A DNA stretch of 63,913 nucleotides, taken from the NCBI GenBank assembly GCA_023417475.1, contig JAEZFP010000049.1, forward strand, positions 1 through 63,913, in the 5' to 3' direction. This stretch comes from Bacillota bacterium. Its GTDB lineage: Bacteria; Bacillota; UBA4882; UBA8346. Shown here piece by piece: positions 54,770 through 62,574 of the stretch. Under the pieces are notes generated by a model. It was given only the letters and a program-made list of their open reading frames with translations. It searched no databases and was not told where the DNA came from. Each line of letters opens with the position of its first letter. Within the stretch, counting starts at the first letter, position 1. The position numbers and the translations under genes are program-made.

Positions 54770-55927
54770 CTATTTGGTTTTGGAACCGATCAGCTTATCC
54801 CACATATCGAAGGCTTCGACCATTGGTTTGGAATCCAATTGCGTGGTGGACGGGAACTCTTTAACGGCTTTATCGTATTCCGGACGCATTGCGGCGGTAA
54901 CTTTGTCTTGGCTGTCTTTCGGAGCCATTTTGATTGTTACGCCTTTGATGGCGGGACCCGGATAGAAGTAACCGCTGTCATAGGTGATGGCTTGGTTTTT
55001 CGGTTGCATCAGATATTTCATCAATTCCAAAGTGGCTTTCTTCCGCGGTTCGTCAAGGCCTTTCGGAATCGCCATGAAGTGCGCGTCAGTTACCCAAGTG
55101 GTATTTTTCAAGAAAAACGCTTTGGAGGTCGCCGGGATGGTTCCCAGGATCCGTTGGTTCATATCCCAACCGAGGTGGCTGGCGACCATCCAACGGGTGC
55201 CTTCGCCCATTTCCTTAAAGACGATACCGGTTCCGGTCGGGTAATAATCGATATATTGGTCGAGCTCTTTTAAGAACTTCCAGGTTTTATCCCAGGTTTT
55301 GGGATCTTTCGGGTCTTTGTCGCCGAGGATATACGGCAAGCCTTGTAGGAAGGCGCGGCCGGGGCCGGAGTTGGCCGGACGGGCATAGAGGAATTTGCCG
55401 GGGTTGGCTTTCGCCCATGCCAGTAATTCTTCCGGAGTGGTCGGAACTTTCTTCACTTTGTCAGGATTGTAGGTGAACATGGGGCCGCCGGGGCAGTAGG
55501 TATAGGTGATTCCATACCCTTCAAACAGATCGTAGGCTTGTTTGGCGCCCGGCAGGTAGTTCGTTAACAGTTTGGGGAAATAGGAGTTATAGGCCGGTAA
55601 TAATTTTTCCCAAATCTTCATTTCCACGCCGGACGCCATGCCGTCATAACCGGTGAAGACCAGGGTGGTATCGACATTGCCGGCCGCTTGTTGCGCTTTG
55701 ATCTTGGAAGGAAGCTCCGGAGCCGTCGCTTTAATAAATTCGATATCCGATACCAGTTTGGGGTTGGCGGCTTTCCAGGCGTCAATCGCCGGTTTGGAAA
55801 GCTGCAAGTTGCCCGCGACGTCGATAATGCTCAATTTGACCGGTTTTTCGGCGCCGGACGCAATTGAGACCATACTGATGGCAACAACCAAGACGAGCAG
55901 AAGACTTAACCACTTGAAGTGTTTCAC
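54770..55927 (-). CDS. extracellular solute-binding protein (spermidine/putrescine-type context)
   Basis: 385 aa. Signal peptide ending SIASG-A, then a periplasmic-binding fold with TLVFTGYDGMASG and KANPGKFLYARPANSGPGRAFLQGLPY. It resembles YnjB/SBP_bac_1-type proteins rather than classic PotD, so polyamine transport is only suggested by the partner subunits. First gene of the operon. Confidence 0.85.
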   Translation of the reverse strand: MKHFKWLSLLLVLVVAISMVSIASGAEKPVKLSIIDVAGNLQLSKPAIDAWKAANPKLVSDIEFIKATAPELPSKIKAQQAAGNVDTTLVFTGYDGMASGVEMKIWEKLLPAYNSYFPKLLTNYLPGAKQAYDLFEGYGITYTYCPGGPMFTYNPDKVKKVPTTPEELLAWAKANPGKFLYARPANSGPGRAFLQGLPYILGDKDPKDPKTWDKTWKFLKELDQYIDYYPTGTGIVFKEMGEGTRWMVASHLGWDMNQRILGTIPATSKAFFLKNTTWVTDAHFMAIPKGLDEPRKKATLELMKYLMQPKNQAITYDSGYFYPGPAIKGVTIKMAPKDSQDKVTAAMRPEYDKAVKEFPSTTQLDSKPMVEAFDMWDKLIGSKTK

Positions 55928-56356
55928 AGTACTATGACCTCCCTTTGATTTTTCAGAAGCGGCAACGCTTCTTTCTATGCTAAATAAATACGCAAATCAA
56001 AGGAGTTCTACCTCTATACTAACTTGTCAAATATAGCACAATCTTGTAATAAAACCGATAAGTTTTATTAACCGTACCGAAACATATTGATTTTCTCACG
56101 AATCGGTTCTTTGGGGTACTGTCACCGTAATGGGTTATTTGGGTTGTAGCAGCCATTTAACATGATTGCAAGGTTATTGACAAAAAAATGCTGTTCGCTT
56201 TGACCGTTGCCCTTGCGCCGGACTGAAGATTGGGTTTGAATATCCCGTTTACTCTCTGTCTTGTTTTGTTGTTCGCTGTCAATGTAACGGGTAAAAATAA
56301 AACGCTTGCGGTCTGGGGCCGGTCAAAGCGAATCAGTCTGTCTTAAATTCTTCCCC
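55928..56356. other. intergenic with two inverted repeats, no gene
   Basis: A 9-bp inverted repeat TAATAAAAC/GTTTTATTA with 6-nt spacer (56047-56070) lies about 120 nt before the binding-protein gene and may be its operator. A separate near-perfect 16-17-bp inverted repeat brackets 56191-56335. No reading frame with a ribosome site is visible. Confidence 0.5.
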
Positions 56357-56779
56357 TTAGCGCCGTTGGTCAACGATGCCGAACTCGCGCCAGGTGGATT
56401 TGGGCAGGATCCGTTTGACTTGGGCGCGGGCGTCGGAGTAATTGAGCTGCAGTTGCTCAAGGTGCGTTTTGATCTCCTCGGTCTTCTCCATCATCCGGGC
56501 CTTGTAAGCCAGTTGGGCATTGTGGGCGTCAAGCAGCGCCTGATAATCGGCGGCAAATTCGGTGATGAACGCGGTATCGATCCCCCGTTTCAGCAACGGC
56601 TCCGTGTGGGTTTGGATCCCCGCCAACATCTCGGCGATCCGGCCCATTTTGGCGTCGAGAGAACGCGACGGACTGGATTTTTTGACCGGATCGGTCGTTG
56701 GGTTGGTTGGCGCATCCGTGGTGGCAACAGCGCCTTGACTTGGATTGGAATTGATGGTTTCGTTTACTTCTTGTGACAT
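56357..56779 (-). CDS. hypothetical protein, helical
   Basis: 140 aa. AGGAGG lies 7 nt before the ATG, which makes the gene credible. A low-complexity Thr/Asn/Pro/Ser N-terminus (about 1-40) is followed by a long helical region (about 42-125) with coiled-coil character. No signal peptide. I do not recognise a family. It is the last gene before the AT-rich accessory island. Confidence 0.65.
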   Translation of the reverse strand: MSQEVNETINSNPSQGAVATTDAPTNPTTDPVKKSSPSRSLDAKMGRIAEMLAGIQTHTEPLLKRGIDTAFITEFAADYQALLDAHNAQLAYKARMMEKTEEIKTHLEQLQLNYSDARAQVKRILPKSTWREFGIVDQRR

Positions 56780-56939
56780 ATTGTTTCCTCCTGTTAATGA
56801 ATTTGGTAGAATGAACCCTTCCGGAAGGTTGCTTCATGGGTATAGTATAGCAGAAGTATTGCTATTGGTCAATGGGTTTTGTTGATTTTGTGGAATATAT
56901 TTTTGAAGGGTGGGGACTATTCAGCACCCGCATTTCCTT

Positions 56940-57191
56940 TTAGGTACTTTGCACCCGGCAACCCACGGAAATGACCGCATCCAAATTATAAAACATGATC
57001 TCTCACTCTACCTGTCTTTTGCCTTCCAAGCGAACTGTCCGGAAATTCCGGAGAGTTGAAGTTTCCTCCGACTCTCCGCTTTCAAAGATATTCCGCAGGT
57101 GCTCATTGACGGTTCTTACATCCACCTTAAAAAGCTCCGTCATGGATTTTGGGATTAGCCAGAAATTTTCATCGGCAAAATAAACAGCCAC
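56940..57191 (-). pseudogene. RhuM-family protein fragment with in-frame stop
   Basis: The frame reads VYFADENFWLIPKSMTELF, then VRTVNEHLRNIFESGE, STLRNFRTVRLEGKRQVE, a TGA stop at 57003-57005, then EIMFYNLDAVISVG to a second stop at 56940. This is the N-terminal third of a RhuM protein (usually about 330 aa). The TGA replaces an Arg codon (CGA to TGA), and the C-terminal two thirds are absent. The GTG at 57191 lies just after another stop. RhuM proteins occur near restriction and mobile genes. Confidence 0.85.
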
Positions 57192-57362
57192 GTTTTGCGT
57201 TCATCGTTGCAATAAAGGAAAAGAGACCGATTTGACCCGTCTCTTCACCGCGAGGCTGCATTTCCCGATATTTTGCTTTTTGAAATGAACCAACGCAATT
57301 ACTCCAGCGGTTCAACTGTAGACTTAAACTATCTCTATCCCTTCTTTGAGTACTTCCGCGGC
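57186..57362. repeat. direct repeat copy A bracketing the RloAB pair
   Basis: 57186-57245 and 57311-57362 match 59991-60040 plus 60160-60175 and 60174-60225 (copy B) in the same orientation. The shared sequence covers a terminator hairpin and the 3' end of an MNT-type gene. Copy B lacks about 65 bp between the blocks and carries a MITE-like insertion. Confidence 0.85.
57221..57245 (-). terminator. terminator of the MNT relic
   Basis: AAGAGAC/GTCTCTT stem (57221-57227 with 57239-57245), followed on the minus strand by TTTTCCTTTATT. The equivalent hairpin in copy B has been split by the MITE-like element. Confidence 0.7.
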
Positions 57363-57518
57363 AAATCCGTCACGTTCAAGATAATCCCGATAAGTGAAAG
57401 GGATTGGTTGAATATCCAGCTTAATATATTTCCTTGCCTTTTGGACCGGTATCTCTTTGTTTAAATCCGAAATATATTCTCTGACGGTTCGATTTATATT
57501 TTCAGGGATTTGAGCCAT
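57324..57518 (-). pseudogene. internally deleted MNT-type nucleotidyltransferase
   Basis: The 64-aa frame joins the N-terminus (IPENINRTVREY, EIPVQKA) directly to the C-terminus (LDIQPIPFTYRDY, EVLKEGIEIV) of a minimal nucleotidyltransferase. The catalytic core with GSxAxG and the Asp-x-Asp pair is missing, and these proteins normally have about 105-140 aa. The frame is open, so a small peptide could still be made, but it cannot be catalytic. No HEPN partner is seen nearby. Confidence 0.82.
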
Positions 57519-57561
57519 GAAAAAACCTCCTTGGTTTTCTCCGAAGATATAAGTTCACTCG

Positions 57562-57774
57562 TCACTCGTCCACTACTTCCTTCTGTCGTAACGTGGGATA
57601 AATCGGATCAATTCCTTCAGAGATTCGTTCGGGGCTAAAAAGATGTTTCAGAACTGCTGTAGGTTGAAAGTAGGGTTTGACTAAACCTCGGCAAAATATG
57701 CTTGTTTGCCAGTTTAAAGGTTCGATGATTGTATCGTCATTGCATAATTGTTGAATATATTGAAAATCTTTGGA
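57562..57774 (-). pseudogene. startless fragment in frame after the rloB stop
   Basis: After the TAG stop of the RloB-like gene the same frame stays open for 66 more codons (SKDFQYIQQLC to KEVVDE, TGA at 57562). There is no start codon with a ribosome site. It reads like a natural protein (ERISEGIDPIYPTLRQ). It is either a lost C-terminal extension or a truncated unrelated gene. I do not recognise the family. Confidence 0.5.
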
Positions 57775-58491
57775 CTAAGAATATTTGTCGTTTTCATCTT
57801 TTGTTATATATCTCAATAAATCTTGAACTAGTTGGTGAACCCTTGTTGCAGGCGCTGATAAAGACGGCGTTTGTCCCTTATGTTCTTCCAGTCTGTCATT
57901 TGCCCATCGTATCGCCAACTGTAAGTTACCCAAATTGTTAAGGATCCCGAAAATATCTTCCCGATTTTTTTCATACTTTGCTAATCCCAATCTTTGAAAA
58001 TGTTTATTTAACTTTTCTATATATTGCTCTCGCGGAATATTTGATTGCAAGTTTTCAAAATGCAACAAAAACCAATATTCAATACATTGGTTCGACCAAG
58101 CAACGTTGTATTTGATTTCTCCCTTTTCAGAAAGCCTCATCGCTTCATTTTGAGTTGTATCAAATCGATCCGGAGGAAAATCGTCTTTATCGTAAACCAA
58201 CCAAACCCGGGTGACTTGTCCTCTTAATTTTTTTACATACTCTTTCGCTTTGTCCAATAAAAAAATTGTATTTGTCCCTTCACCCCGGATATCAATTTCT
58301 ACTTCAACACGATGTTGATATCGACAATTTATTAGTTTCTTGATTTCTTCAAAATATCCCGGTTCGGTCTTTTTTCCCTCACAGACTATCAAATAATACT
58401 CTAACTGCTCGATGTGATTTTCACGGCGCGCTTTTCTACCTAGCGCATTTACCTTCATTGCTTCACTGTGTTTAATAGGTTTTTTGCTCAC
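57775..58491 (-). CDS. RloB-like protein
   Basis: 238 aa from a GTG at 58491 that overlaps the upstream stop (GTGA) behind GGAGG. N-terminal basic tail, then YLIVCEGKKTEPGYFEEIKKLI (Toprim-like Glu), central VWLVYDKDDFP (Asp-x-Asp type) and NQCIEYWFLLHF, C-terminal DRLEEHKG. RloB proteins pair with RloA-type ATPases in restriction and phage-defence loci; the exact activity is not established. The pair forms a two-gene operon. Confidence 0.85.
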   Translation of the reverse strand: MSKKPIKHSEAMKVNALGRKARRENHIEQLEYYLIVCEGKKTEPGYFEEIKKLINCRYQHRVEVEIDIRGEGTNTIFLLDKAKEYVKKLRGQVTRVWLVYDKDDFPPDRFDTTQNEAMRLSEKGEIKYNVAWSNQCIEYWFLLHFENLQSNIPREQYIEKLNKHFQRLGLAKYEKNREDIFGILNNLGNLQLAIRWANDRLEEHKGQTPSLSAPATRVHQLVQDLLRYITKDENDKYS

Positions 58492-59708
58492 AGCTCCGCC
58501 TCCCAATTCAAACAGCATTTTAAGTACGGATCGGCGCCATATCTACCCTCCAAATACTGTTTGTCATAGGTTGCGTCTTTACGAATACTTTTTCCATCAG
58601 TATCTTTTATTTCTACTAAAGAATACAAGCTTGAGCTTTGGTCTTCGCCTTTTGCAACAAACCAAATCTCATCACGGCGGAAAACCTCTCTTTTCATAGT
58701 CGATAGATCATGGGAGGTAAATATGAGTTGCGCTTTATGGGGATTTGAATTAGGATTACTGAATAATTCGATGATATACCGAATGAGTTTGGGATGCAGT
58801 TTGGCATCCATCTCGTCAATCAAAACCACACCACCGTTTTTCAATTTTTCAATAATAAACGGCAAGAAACCGAACAATTTCTGGGTTCCGCTGGATTCCT
58901 CGTGTAGTTCTAATTCATACTTCGAGCCCTCAACGTTATGAGTAGTATAAATATTAATCTCTTTATCGTCTTCCCCATCTTTCACACGATAGTTCGAGAT
59001 ATCCACATCCATTTCTTTGAGCATTTTCAGTATGATGCTTTGCCCCTTTTCATCTTCAAACAAGACGACCCGCATATCGGTACGAGGATCACTATAATTA
59101 ATCGCTTCGCAGTTTTCAAACCATTTTATTACCTCATTAATTGCATCAATTTCCTTTAATATTTTAATATATGATAAAAAAGGAGTCGTATCAGCAACGG
59201 ATGGATTCTCCATATACTTAAGTAATGAACCAACTTCAATCGATTGTTTTTCTTTATCCCGGATAAATATTTTCATTGCTCTGGTACTGTTTTTATTTTG
59301 TCGATATAAGCTTTCGTAGATAATTATATTTTTTTTCATCTTTAACGTATATTTATATTCAGCAGTTTTCGTACGAAAAAAAACTTCAAACTCGGATGGT
59401 TCATTCAAGGCATCTCGATTGAATTTAAATGGAGTGGGGTGTGGGTTTCCTTTAAACTTTACTTCTTCTTCGCTTTGAAGCAACTGAATAGGTCTCATCA
59501 CTACATTTATTAAGAATTTGAACGCATCTAAAACTGTACTTTTCCCTCCACCATTCGGCCCGTATATTACCGCCAATGGAAGAAACCGTTGACCGTCCCG
59601 ATCAACAATCAAGGAATCCTCATGTTCAGAAATGAGAGAGGCCTGCATATCCAAAGTTGCCTCTTTGTAAAAGCTCTTATAGTTTTTAAATGTAAATTGG
59701 CATAACAT
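58488..59708 (-). CDS. AAA/ABC-type ATPase (RloA-like)
   Basis: 406 aa from the ATG at 59708 (GGAG 8 nt upstream, better than the GTG at 59717). Walker A YGPNGGGKST (residues 50-58), signature SSGTQKLFGFLPF, Walker B GGVVLIDEMDAKLHP, then the FTSHDL switch: an SMC/OLD-like ATPase of the AAA_15/21 group. It probably forms the sensor or engine of a defence complex with the RloB-like protein. AT-rich sequence unlike the left part of the window. Confidence 0.87.
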   Translation of the reverse strand: MLCQFTFKNYKSFYKEATLDMQASLISEHEDSLIVDRDGQRFLPLAVIYGPNGGGKSTVLDAFKFLINVVMRPIQLLQSEEEVKFKGNPHPTPFKFNRDALNEPSEFEVFFRTKTAEYKYTLKMKKNIIIYESLYRQNKNSTRAMKIFIRDKEKQSIEVGSLLKYMENPSVADTTPFLSYIKILKEIDAINEVIKWFENCEAINYSDPRTDMRVVLFEDEKGQSIILKMLKEMDVDISNYRVKDGEDDKEINIYTTHNVEGSKYELELHEESSGTQKLFGFLPFIIEKLKNGGVVLIDEMDAKLHPKLIRYIIELFSNPNSNPHKAQLIFTSHDLSTMKREVFRRDEIWFVAKGEDQSSSLYSLVEIKDTDGKSIRKDATYDKQYLEGRYGADPYLKCCLNWEAEL

Positions 59709-59725
59709 GTTATTCACTCCATTTG

Positions 59726-59794
59726 AAAAAATCTCATTATGGCTAGTTTATTCTGGTTACGATTGATTTATCCTCTGTTTACGTGAGATTTTTT
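59726..59794 (-). promoter_or_regulatory. inverted repeat in the rloAB promoter region
   Basis: AAAAAATCTCA (59726-59736) and TGAGATTTTTT (59784-59794) form a perfect 11-bp inverted repeat spanning 69 bp just upstream of the ATPase gene. It may be an operator or a folded leader. Confidence 0.45.
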
Positions 59795-59990
59795 CTCAAA
59801 TACCAACGCCGATGCCTTTTAAACAATAAAGCGGGTTGAAATTCGCATTGAATCCGATTTAGGACCCGCATGTTAACGCATCCCTCGCCTTTTAAAAGCT
59901 AATCATTACCCGCATCCAAGGAAGAATACTGAATAGAACGAAAATATTCAACAAATAACAAACCATCATTCAATTTTTGAAGGCCACGCC

Positions 59991-60225
59991 AGCCACGTTT
60001 TGCGTTCGCTGCAATAAAGAAAAAGAGACCGCTTTGACCCAAGCCACTGAAAAACCACCGCTCTAAAAGATTGACCTACAATATATAGTGATTCGCTTAT
60101 TTTAGGCTATCAATATATTGTAGGTCAATGTTATTTCGAGCAGTTTTTCAGTGGCCTCTCTTTGACCCGTCTCTTCAACTGTAGACTTAAACTATCGCGA
60201 TTCCTTCTTTGAGTAATTCCGCGGC
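59991..60225. repeat. direct repeat copy B bracketing the RloAB pair
   Basis: Second copy of the MNT 3'-end/terminator sequence (see 57186-57362), interrupted at 60041-60159 by the MITE-like element. The intervening 59718-60254 stretch has no intact gene: it holds the rloAB promoter, this copy, the insertion and a short MNT relic. Confidence 0.85.
60041..60159. mobile_element. 119-bp MITE-like element with 9-bp target duplication
   Basis: CTTTGACCC flanks it on both sides (60032-60040, 60160-60168). Ends: GCCACTGAAAAAC (60043-60055) and its exact complement at 60143-60155; inner 17-bp inverted repeat ATTGACCTACAATATAT (60070-60086) and complement at 60113-60129. The uninterrupted copy A shows the empty site, with ATTTGACCC once. 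No coding capacity. Confidence 0.82.
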
Positions 60226-60240
60226 GGACGAGACTGTAAC
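60187..60240 (-). pseudogene. 3' fragment of a second MNT gene
   Basis: Only the last residues remain (SAAELLKEGIAIV, stop at 60187), matching the end of the 57324 relic with substitutions, so it is a paralogous copy rather than a recent exact duplicate. Confidence 0.7.
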
Positions 60241-60545
60241 GAACTCTCCCCCGCCTAACCCCCTGTCTGAACCAGGATTTCACGGATTTGACGGATTAAA
60301 AGGATTTTGAAACACAGCCTCCGAACCCCTACAAAGGTGGGTGTGGTTGGAGCTTTGAACACCCGACCCGAGACCAAGTTTCCAGAGCATCCTGATGCAT
60401 CCATGTCTCGTCTTCGCCATCCTGGCCGCTCCGCCCGGCTATTGGGCGGCGGCTTCCGTTGTCCCCTTCGCGAGGCGCGACCGCTGTTTGGCGTCCTTGC
60501 CAAGAAGCGTCGCGAGGCTCCGTACATGGAGCCTGTTGCTAGATA
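60241..60545. repeat. GC-rich structured segment with GGATT mini-repeats
   Basis: An abrupt GC-rich block within AT-rich DNA. At 60276-60309 about four GGATT-containing 8-10-bp units run in tandem. Further on are hairpin-forming parts such as GGCTCC/GGAGCC (60516-60533). A minus-strand frame of 106 codons crosses it, but it is Arg/Pro-rich with no ribosome site, so I treat it as non-coding, probably a dispersed repeat. Confidence 0.5.
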
Positions 60546-60611
60546 GAAACAAATTTGAGTAATTAATAAATTCAAAGTATTACAAGTTTATAGTTTATAG
60601 AAGATGTCATT

Positions 60612-60824
60612 TCATTCTTGTACAACGATCCGATGCCCATCAACTGAAGAAATTTCGGATACACTTTCCACTTTAATATGACGATTCTTTCCATTTTGGC
60701 GGTTAATATAATCATTTGCTTTTGTCCAAGCTTCTTCATCAGTTTCCGCAATGAGATGTTGATCATCAGTGTAGTAGTAACTTCCATTGGTAATGCCGAG
60801 TATTACACAGTAAAGTTTGAGCAT
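60612..60824 (-). CDS. small hypothetical protein
   Basis: 70 aa from the ATG at 60824, chosen for GGGGGA upstream (frame extends to 60923). Sequence features: YCVILGITNGSYYYTDDQ, then EEAWTKANDYINRQN, ending DGHRIVVQE. Acidic and soluble; it looks like a genuine small protein, but I cannot name a family. About 290 bp without features separate it from the ASCH gene. Confidence 0.5.
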   Translation of the reverse strand: MLKLYCVILGITNGSYYYTDDQHLIAETDEEAWTKANDYINRQNGKNRHIKVESVSEISSVDGHRIVVQE

Positions 60825-61115
60825 TCCTATCCCCCAATCAATTACGAATGTTCTTTGGTAGGCATTCTCATTAATTTTGTGTAACTTTCTCAACTTGGCG
60901 TGAAATTGCTTATTTCCATACATTTGCCGGTGCGCAGCTTAATTTTCCCCGCTTGCTCCGTAACATCTCCAGTAGAACTGTCCCCTTGGTCTGGATTCTG
61001 TAAACTACCAAGATTATAATGCTTGTTTCTCCGCAACCCTTGATCAGTTATCTACCATTCCGGACGTATAAAAACAAAAGATAACACTCTTTTTCCAGCA
61101 TGATCTCTTTTGATT

Positions 61116-61496
61116 TCAAGTAGTTGCGCCTAAATATACAAATGATTGCGGCGCATATCTAAGTCCGAAGTCAGAAAGAAGCTTGGGACGGGAATATCTC
61201 TTAACTTTTCGGAGTTTGTAAGCAACAGCCTTATCCTTCCCTTTATAATACTCCTCGTAAAACTCATAAGAAATACCAGAAAACTCACTGGTCAATTCCC
61301 ACACAGTCTCAATGTCAGCTTCAATGATTTCTGCTATTTCGGCCTCCGCTACCACCATCTTCTCTGGAGCTGTCGCATATATAATGATTTTATCTACATC
61401 GGCTTTACAACGAACCTTTCTAAACTCAAACTGCTTTTTCCCAAGCAGTATATTTTCAACATGTTCAGGATTGATTGACAATAACATTTGACACAT
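61116..61496 (-). CDS. ASCH-domain protein
   Basis: 126 aa, a single ASCH (PUA-like) domain: LSINPEHVENILLGKKQFEFRK has the family G-x-K-x-x-E-x-R signature, then IIYATAPEKMVVAEAEI. The family binds RNA or modified nucleosides; E. coli YqfB is an N4-acetylcytidine amidohydrolase. Here it overlaps the GNAT gene by 32 nt, with GGAGGG before its ATG, so expression is coupled. Third gene of the operon. Confidence 0.85.
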   Translation of the reverse strand: MCQMLLSINPEHVENILLGKKQFEFRKVRCKADVDKIIIYATAPEKMVVAEAEIAEIIEADIETVWELTSEFSGISYEFYEEYYKGKDKAVAYKLRKVKRYSRPKLLSDFGLRYAPQSFVYLGATT

Positions 61497-62574
61497 TCAC
61501 ATTACCCTCCTCAAGGATAGTTTTAAACTGCGTAGGCGTCAACTGGACATCAGCAGGATATACATTAGGCGATGCCCAGAATCCATTGTCACTCAGCCAT
61601 GCATTATTGACATTGTGTCCACCACCAAAAAATCCGTAATATAGCATTTCGATAACTACCATATTTTTATCATTCTGATATTTGGTACGTAGTTCTCTTT
61701 CGTCAAATACAGATTTGTTTCCAATTCTTGTTTTTAATTCATCAAAAGTCATTTGGAAGTGGTTATTTATCTTAACCATGATCACGTCAGTCACTATACA
61801 AAATGAGGTTATGCAAGATTTGTAGCGGGGCTTTTGTCCATCTTGTTTTGCATGCCGACGATAAATGAAAATCGGCTCTCCTACTTGATAATGCGGTCTT
61901 GTGTATTGAGCACCAACGTACACTTTACATATACCGTTAGCGACAGATAGGGCAACCTGTTCCTGTAGTGTTCGGCTTAATTCGGAATATGGGAATAATG
62001 TATCGTGGTACATATCATTTACGATAAGGTATCCGGCTTTTTGGAATGATGGATTGATAAAAGGAAACGATTTATAAGGATCGCTGTAATCAACATTCAA
62101 GCGGCTCTTTAAATAGACGCACTCCCCATTCAATTTGTGTCCGACCAATCGAAAACCAAAACGCTCAAGTTGACTGATTAGCAAAGAATGCTTCACCCAA
62201 ATTGTCACATAAATATCTTGATTTTGGGATTTCTGCCAATTCCACAGTGCCAAACCGATAGCACCTTCTCCAAGACGCTGTCCCCGATAACGCTCTGCGA
62301 GGAGCAATGTGCTAATTTTCTTACGTGGTATGGCAGGGAGTATTCCCTCAACTAATTCAATAGACTCATTTTCATCTTTAAGACACACAAAGGCACCCAA
62401 ACCGATTTCGTCATTAAATACAAGGGCAGTCGAACCGGCAGTAGATTTTTTAGCAAACCACTCTTCAAAACCAATATTGCTTTCATCGGCAGGATAGTCT
62501 TCTTTGAGTGAATTAAAAAAAGCGTCGGTAATGTCTATTTCAGAAAATTTCTTTAGTTGAAATTTACCCGGCAT
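61465..62574 (-). CDS. GNAT acetyltransferase with C-terminal PUA/EVE-like domain
   Basis: 369 aa. N-terminal GNAT domain (about 5-150) with the acetyl-CoA loop RYRGQRLGEGA. A linker region leads to a second domain (about 190-365) with YQVGEPIFIYRRH, KPRYKSCITSFCIVTDV and MLYYGFFGGGHNVNNAW, which looks PUA/EVE-like; that assignment is by eye. The ATG overlaps the kinase stop by 11 nt behind GGAGGG. It may acetylate an RNA, nucleotide or protein; substrate unknown. Confidence 0.75.
   Translation of the reverse strand: MPGKFQLKKFSEIDITDAFFNSLKEDYPADESNIGFEEWFAKKSTAGSTALVFNDEIGLGAFVCLKDENESIELVEGILPAIPRKKISTLLLAERYRGQRLGEGAIGLALWNWQKSQNQDIYVTIWVKHSLLISQLERFGFRLVGHKLNGECVYLKSRLNVDYSDPYKSFPFINPSFQKAGYLIVNDMYHDTLFPYSELSRTLQEQVALSVANGICKVYVGAQYTRPHYQVGEPIFIYRRHAKQDGQKPRYKSCITSFCIVTDVIMVKINNHFQMTFDELKTRIGNKSVFDERELRTKYQNDKNMVVIEMLYYGFFGGGHNVNNAWLSDNGFWASPNVYPADVQLTPTQFKTILEEGNVNVSNVIVNQS

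Noticed and set aside
54323..55273. Plus-strand frame of 316 codons
   Set aside because: It lies antisense over the binding-protein and ATPase genes, whose protein motifs are unmistakable.
60255..60575. Minus-strand 106-codon Arg/Pro-rich frame
   Set aside because: No ribosome site or family; it overlaps the GC-rich structured segment and looks like a chance frame.
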